Origin: Aureimonas jatrophae
Lineage (GTDB): Bacteria > Pseudomonadota > Alphaproteobacteria > Rhizobiales > Rhizobiaceae
Direction of reading: 5' to 3'
DNA: 64,000 nucleotides
Assembly (NCBI RefSeq): GCF_900104035.1
Contig: NZ_FNIT01000007.1
Span: forward strand, 1-64,000
Under the pieces are notes generated by a model that saw only the letters and a program-made list of their open reading frames with translations, did no database searches and was not told the origin of the DNA. Numbering within the stretch: position 1 is the first letter of the stretch; each line of letters starts with the position of its first letter. A program made the translations under genes and the position numbers. Positions 61,977 to 64,000 of the stretch are shown here, in pieces.

Positions 61977-63158
61977 TCAGGCCGGATCGGCGTCGATCCG
62001 CACGCGCAGGATGGCGTAGGGCGGCTTCTGCAGGTCCTCGCCGCCGTTGTACTCGGGCCGCCGGTTCACCTGCGCGCCCGAGACGTAGAGCCAGCGGTCG
62101 GGCGTGATCGAGATCGTGTCGGCCCACACGAGGCGCGGGTCGGAGCCCAGGACCTCGATCCGCCCGTCGGGATGGCGGCGGGCGAGCGCGTTCTGCTCCT
62201 GCAGCGTCAGGTAGACGCGGTCCTGGCTGTCGGTCGACAGCCCGCCGGTCATGCCCTTCTCGCCGAGGTCCTCGACGCTCGCCGCGACATCGCCGTCGGT
62301 GGCGTTCTCGTCGAGCAACAGCGCGGCGTCCACCGCGTAGAGCCGGCGCGCCATGAGCGGCGCGTAGTAGAGGCGTGCGCCGTCCGGCGAGAGCGCGATG
62401 CCGTTGGCGCCGCCCTGCGGGCTCTTCGGCTCGGCGTCCGGGGTCGGGCGCTGCATCACGGGCCGCGCCTCGACGAACTTCACCACCTTCTCCTGCGACT
62501 TCGTGCTCGGGTGCTCGGCCAGGCGCCGGACGCAGCGGCCCGTCTCGAGGTCCACCGCCAGGATGGCGCCCTGCCCGTCCTGCCCTTGGTCGGTGATGAA
62601 GGCGCGGTTGCGTTGCGCATCCACGCGCAGGTCGTTGAGCGAGGAGGTCGGCTCGATGGCCGGATCGAGCGGCAGGACGCGCCGGACCTCGTTGGTGCCG
62701 AGATCGACCTCGATCAGCTTGGCGCCGCCCTTCACGGGAACGCCCTTGCCCTCCGGCAGGCCGGCGTCCAGCAGCCACAGGCTCTCGTTCGCGCCGAATA
62801 CACCGTTGGGCACATGGAACATCGAGCGCTGCGGCTCATCACGATCGACCCGGTTCAGTGCCTCGCTGGGATAGGCGACGACGCGCCCGCCCTCCAGAAC
62901 TTCGCCCACCGTGATCGGCTCGCGTCCCGTGAAGCGGGGCATCATCAGGAAGACTCGGCCTTGCGCGCTGACCGCGAGCCCCGTCGGCGTCGAGGGCGCA
63001 TCGGCGAGATAGGCGAGTTCCATCTCGCCCGCGGGGCGTGCGGGGCTCGCCTGCGCGCCCTGCACGGCGCCCGGCGCGGGCGGGTTCGTCTGCGCGCGGG
63101 CGGCCAGGGGAGCGGCCGCCGCGGCGGCGGACAGGGCAAGAAAACGGCGTCGGATCAT
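61977..63158 (-). CDS. Major royal jelly protein/yellow-type beta-propeller
   Basis: A 393-residue exported protein with a signal peptide (RRFLALSAAAAAAPLAARAQ; RRRF could also serve as a Tat-type start). The rest is a six-bladed propeller of the MRJP/yellow family (L-dopachrome tautomerase-related in some annotations): MFHVPNGVFGANESLWLLDA, TSSLNDLRVDAQRNRAFITD and GGANGIALSPDGARLYYAPL are typical. Bacterial members often bind lactones or act as lactonases. It is followed downstream (on the minus strand preceded) by an SMP-30 propeller gene 40 bases away, so the two related folds are one operon. Confidence 0.85.
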   Translation of the reverse strand: MIRRRFLALSAAAAAAPLAARAQTNPPAPGAVQGAQASPARPAGEMELAYLADAPSTPTGLAVSAQGRVFLMMPRFTGREPITVGEVLEGGRVVAYPSEALNRVDRDEPQRSMFHVPNGVFGANESLWLLDAGLPEGKGVPVKGGAKLIEVDLGTNEVRRVLPLDPAIEPTSSLNDLRVDAQRNRAFITDQGQDGQGAILAVDLETGRCVRRLAEHPSTKSQEKVVKFVEARPVMQRPTPDAEPKSPQGGANGIALSPDGARLYYAPLMARRLYAVDAALLLDENATDGDVAASVEDLGEKGMTGGLSTDSQDRVYLTLQEQNALARRHPDGRIEVLGSDPRLVWADTISITPDRWLYVSGAQVNRRPEYNGGEDLQKPPYAILRVRIDADPA

Positions 63159-63198
63159 GGGGAGAACCTCGAACAAGCGAAAAGGGAAGCGGAACGCC

Positions 63199-64000
63199 TC
63201 ACGCGGCGGCGAGATCGATCGCGTGGATATGCGGCCCCTGCGCGATGAAGAGCTGCCGCCCGTTCGCGCCGCCGAAGGCAAGGTTCGCGCTCGGCCCGGC
63301 GGTCGGAATGCGGCCGAGCCGGCGTCCGTCCGGCTGCCAGATCTGGACGCCGTCCGTGCAGGCGGCGAAGACGCGGCCCTGCGCGTCCACCCGCAGGCCG
63401 TCCGGCGTGGCGCCGTTCTCGGGTTCGGCGAAGCGCCGGCCCTTGTCCGGCCGTCCGTCGGATGCGAGCGCGAAGGCGTGGATCGCGCGGCCCGCTTCCG
63501 GGTTCAAGGCGGCGCCCGCGTCCGACACGTAGAGGATGCCCCCGTCCGGCGAGAAGGCCAGGCCGTTGGGCTGATCGATCGTGTCGATCATCGCCTCCGG
63601 CTCACCGCCGGGGGCGATCCGGTAGACGCGCCGCGCCCGCTGTTCGGGCTCGGCCATCAGGCCCTCGTCGGGCTGGCGGATACCGAAGACGGGATCGGTG
63701 AACCAGAGCGCGCCGTCGGGCGCGAGCACCACGTCGTTGGGCGAGTTGAGCGGCCGGTCCTCGAACCGCTCCGCCAGCGTCGCGAGCTGACCGTCCGGTT
63801 CCCTGCGCACCACGCGGCGGGTCCGGTGCTCGCAGGTCACGAGCCGGCCCTCGCCATCCAGGGCGTTGCCGTTCGCGTTGTTGGAAGGGTCGCGCAGGGT
63901 CTGCACCCAGCCGTCCTCCCCCAGCACGTTCAGGGTGTTGCGTCGCACGTCGCTGAACACGAGGCCGCCCAGCGCCGGTGCCCAGCACAGGCCCTCGCAC
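63199..64000 (-). CDS. SMP-30/gluconolactonase family protein, 5' end outside window
   Basis: The C-terminal 266 residues of a calcium/zinc-dependent lactonase-type six-bladed propeller; the start lies beyond base 64000. The first visible residues CEGLCWAPALGGLVFSDV contain the metal-binding Glu of the EGPxW-type motif. Further blocks are NGNALDGEGRLVTCEHRTRR (Asn ligand), LNSPNDVVLAPDGALWFTDP (the second Asn), QPNGLAFSPDGGILYVSD (Asp ligand) and PDGLRVDAQGRVFAAC. All metal ligands expected in the family appear present. It most likely hydrolyses an aldonolactone, which would suit the nearby GMC sugar dehydrogenase. Confidence 0.9.
   Translation of the reverse strand, partial: CEGLCWAPALGGLVFSDVRRNTLNVLGEDGWVQTLRDPSNNANGNALDGEGRLVTCEHRTRRVVRREPDGQLATLAERFEDRPLNSPNDVVLAPDGALWFTDPVFGIRQPDEGLMAEPEQRARRVYRIAPGGEPEAMIDTIDQPNGLAFSPDGGILYVSDAGAALNPEAGRAIHAFALASDGRPDKGRRFAEPENGATPDGLRVDAQGRVFAACTDGVQIWQPDGRRLGRIPTAGPSANLAFGGANGRQLFIAQGPHIHAIDLAAA

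Overview
The window is GC-rich, gene-dense bacterial DNA. Its gene content points to an alphaproteobacterium of the order Hyphomicrobiales (Rhizobiales). The pointers are a sulfur operon of DUF2849 protein, sulfite reductase, DUF934 protein, APS reductase and CysDN; a GlnK-AmtB pair; an HWE-type histidine kinase; a TGA-N9-TCA site of the RirA type before a siderophore receptor; and EF-P with a rhizobial N terminus. No species can be named from the sequence. Most of it reads as core chromosome, with accessory genes between. There is one tRNA (Gly, GCC). I saw no insertion sequence, phage or CRISPR array.

Layout. 1-5.4 kb: tail of a chemotaxis receptor, an unknown membrane protein, ftsK and a small acetyltransferase. 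5.4-8.4 kb: amtB and glnK behind a sigma-54-like promoter, then tesB with a palindromic operator. 8.5-10.2 kb: an unrecognised 387-residue protein preceded by a CesT-like type III secretion chaperone, so a probable orphan effector and chaperone pair. 10.4-18.0 kb: a ubiquinone-type hydroxylase, then an assimilatory sulfate reduction operon whose genes overlap or nearly touch; its CysN carries an unusual membrane-spanning tail. 18.1-23.1 kb: MHYT/HWE sensor kinase, LysR regulator, aldo-keto reductase and zinc alcohol dehydrogenase. 23.1-26.3 kb: TonB siderophore receptor diverging from a siderophore-esterase-like hydrolase, with the iron-responsive site between them.

26.3-32.6 kb: housekeeping genes (Trm112-like, LON-domain, thioredoxin/TPR, prolyl-tRNA editing, tRNA-Gly) and several small exported or hydrophilic proteins. 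32.6-37.2 kb: two RTX secreted proteins (a matrixin-like metalloprotease and a 747-residue repeat protein), then about 1 kb without a recognisable gene. 37.2-43.9 kb: an LpxO/aspartyl hydroxylase-like protein, an HNH protein, efp diverging from epmA-epmB (EF-P beta-lysylation), an atypical SDR and a pentapeptide-repeat membrane protein. 43.9-50.2 kb: katG, dedA, nucleoside hydrolase, aldo-keto reductase and N-formylglutamate amidohydrolase, with a parS-like 16-mer at 48203.

50.2-56.4 kb: a TadE/TadE/TadG operon diverging from a 981-residue exported protein with eight tandem 14-residue repeats. 56.4-64 kb: carbohydrate-related genes (GH15 glucoamylase-like enzyme, GMC dehydrogenase with its subunit 3, an SDR, a royal-jelly/yellow-type propeller and an SMP-30 lactonase running off the end).

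Convergent gene pairs are often separated by strong hairpins (5385, 23080, 38581, 43862, 61938). The most novel-looking items are the effector/chaperone pair, the CysN membrane tail, the 14-residue-repeat protein, the alternating RTX protein and an 11-codon ORF with a strong ribosome-binding site near efp.
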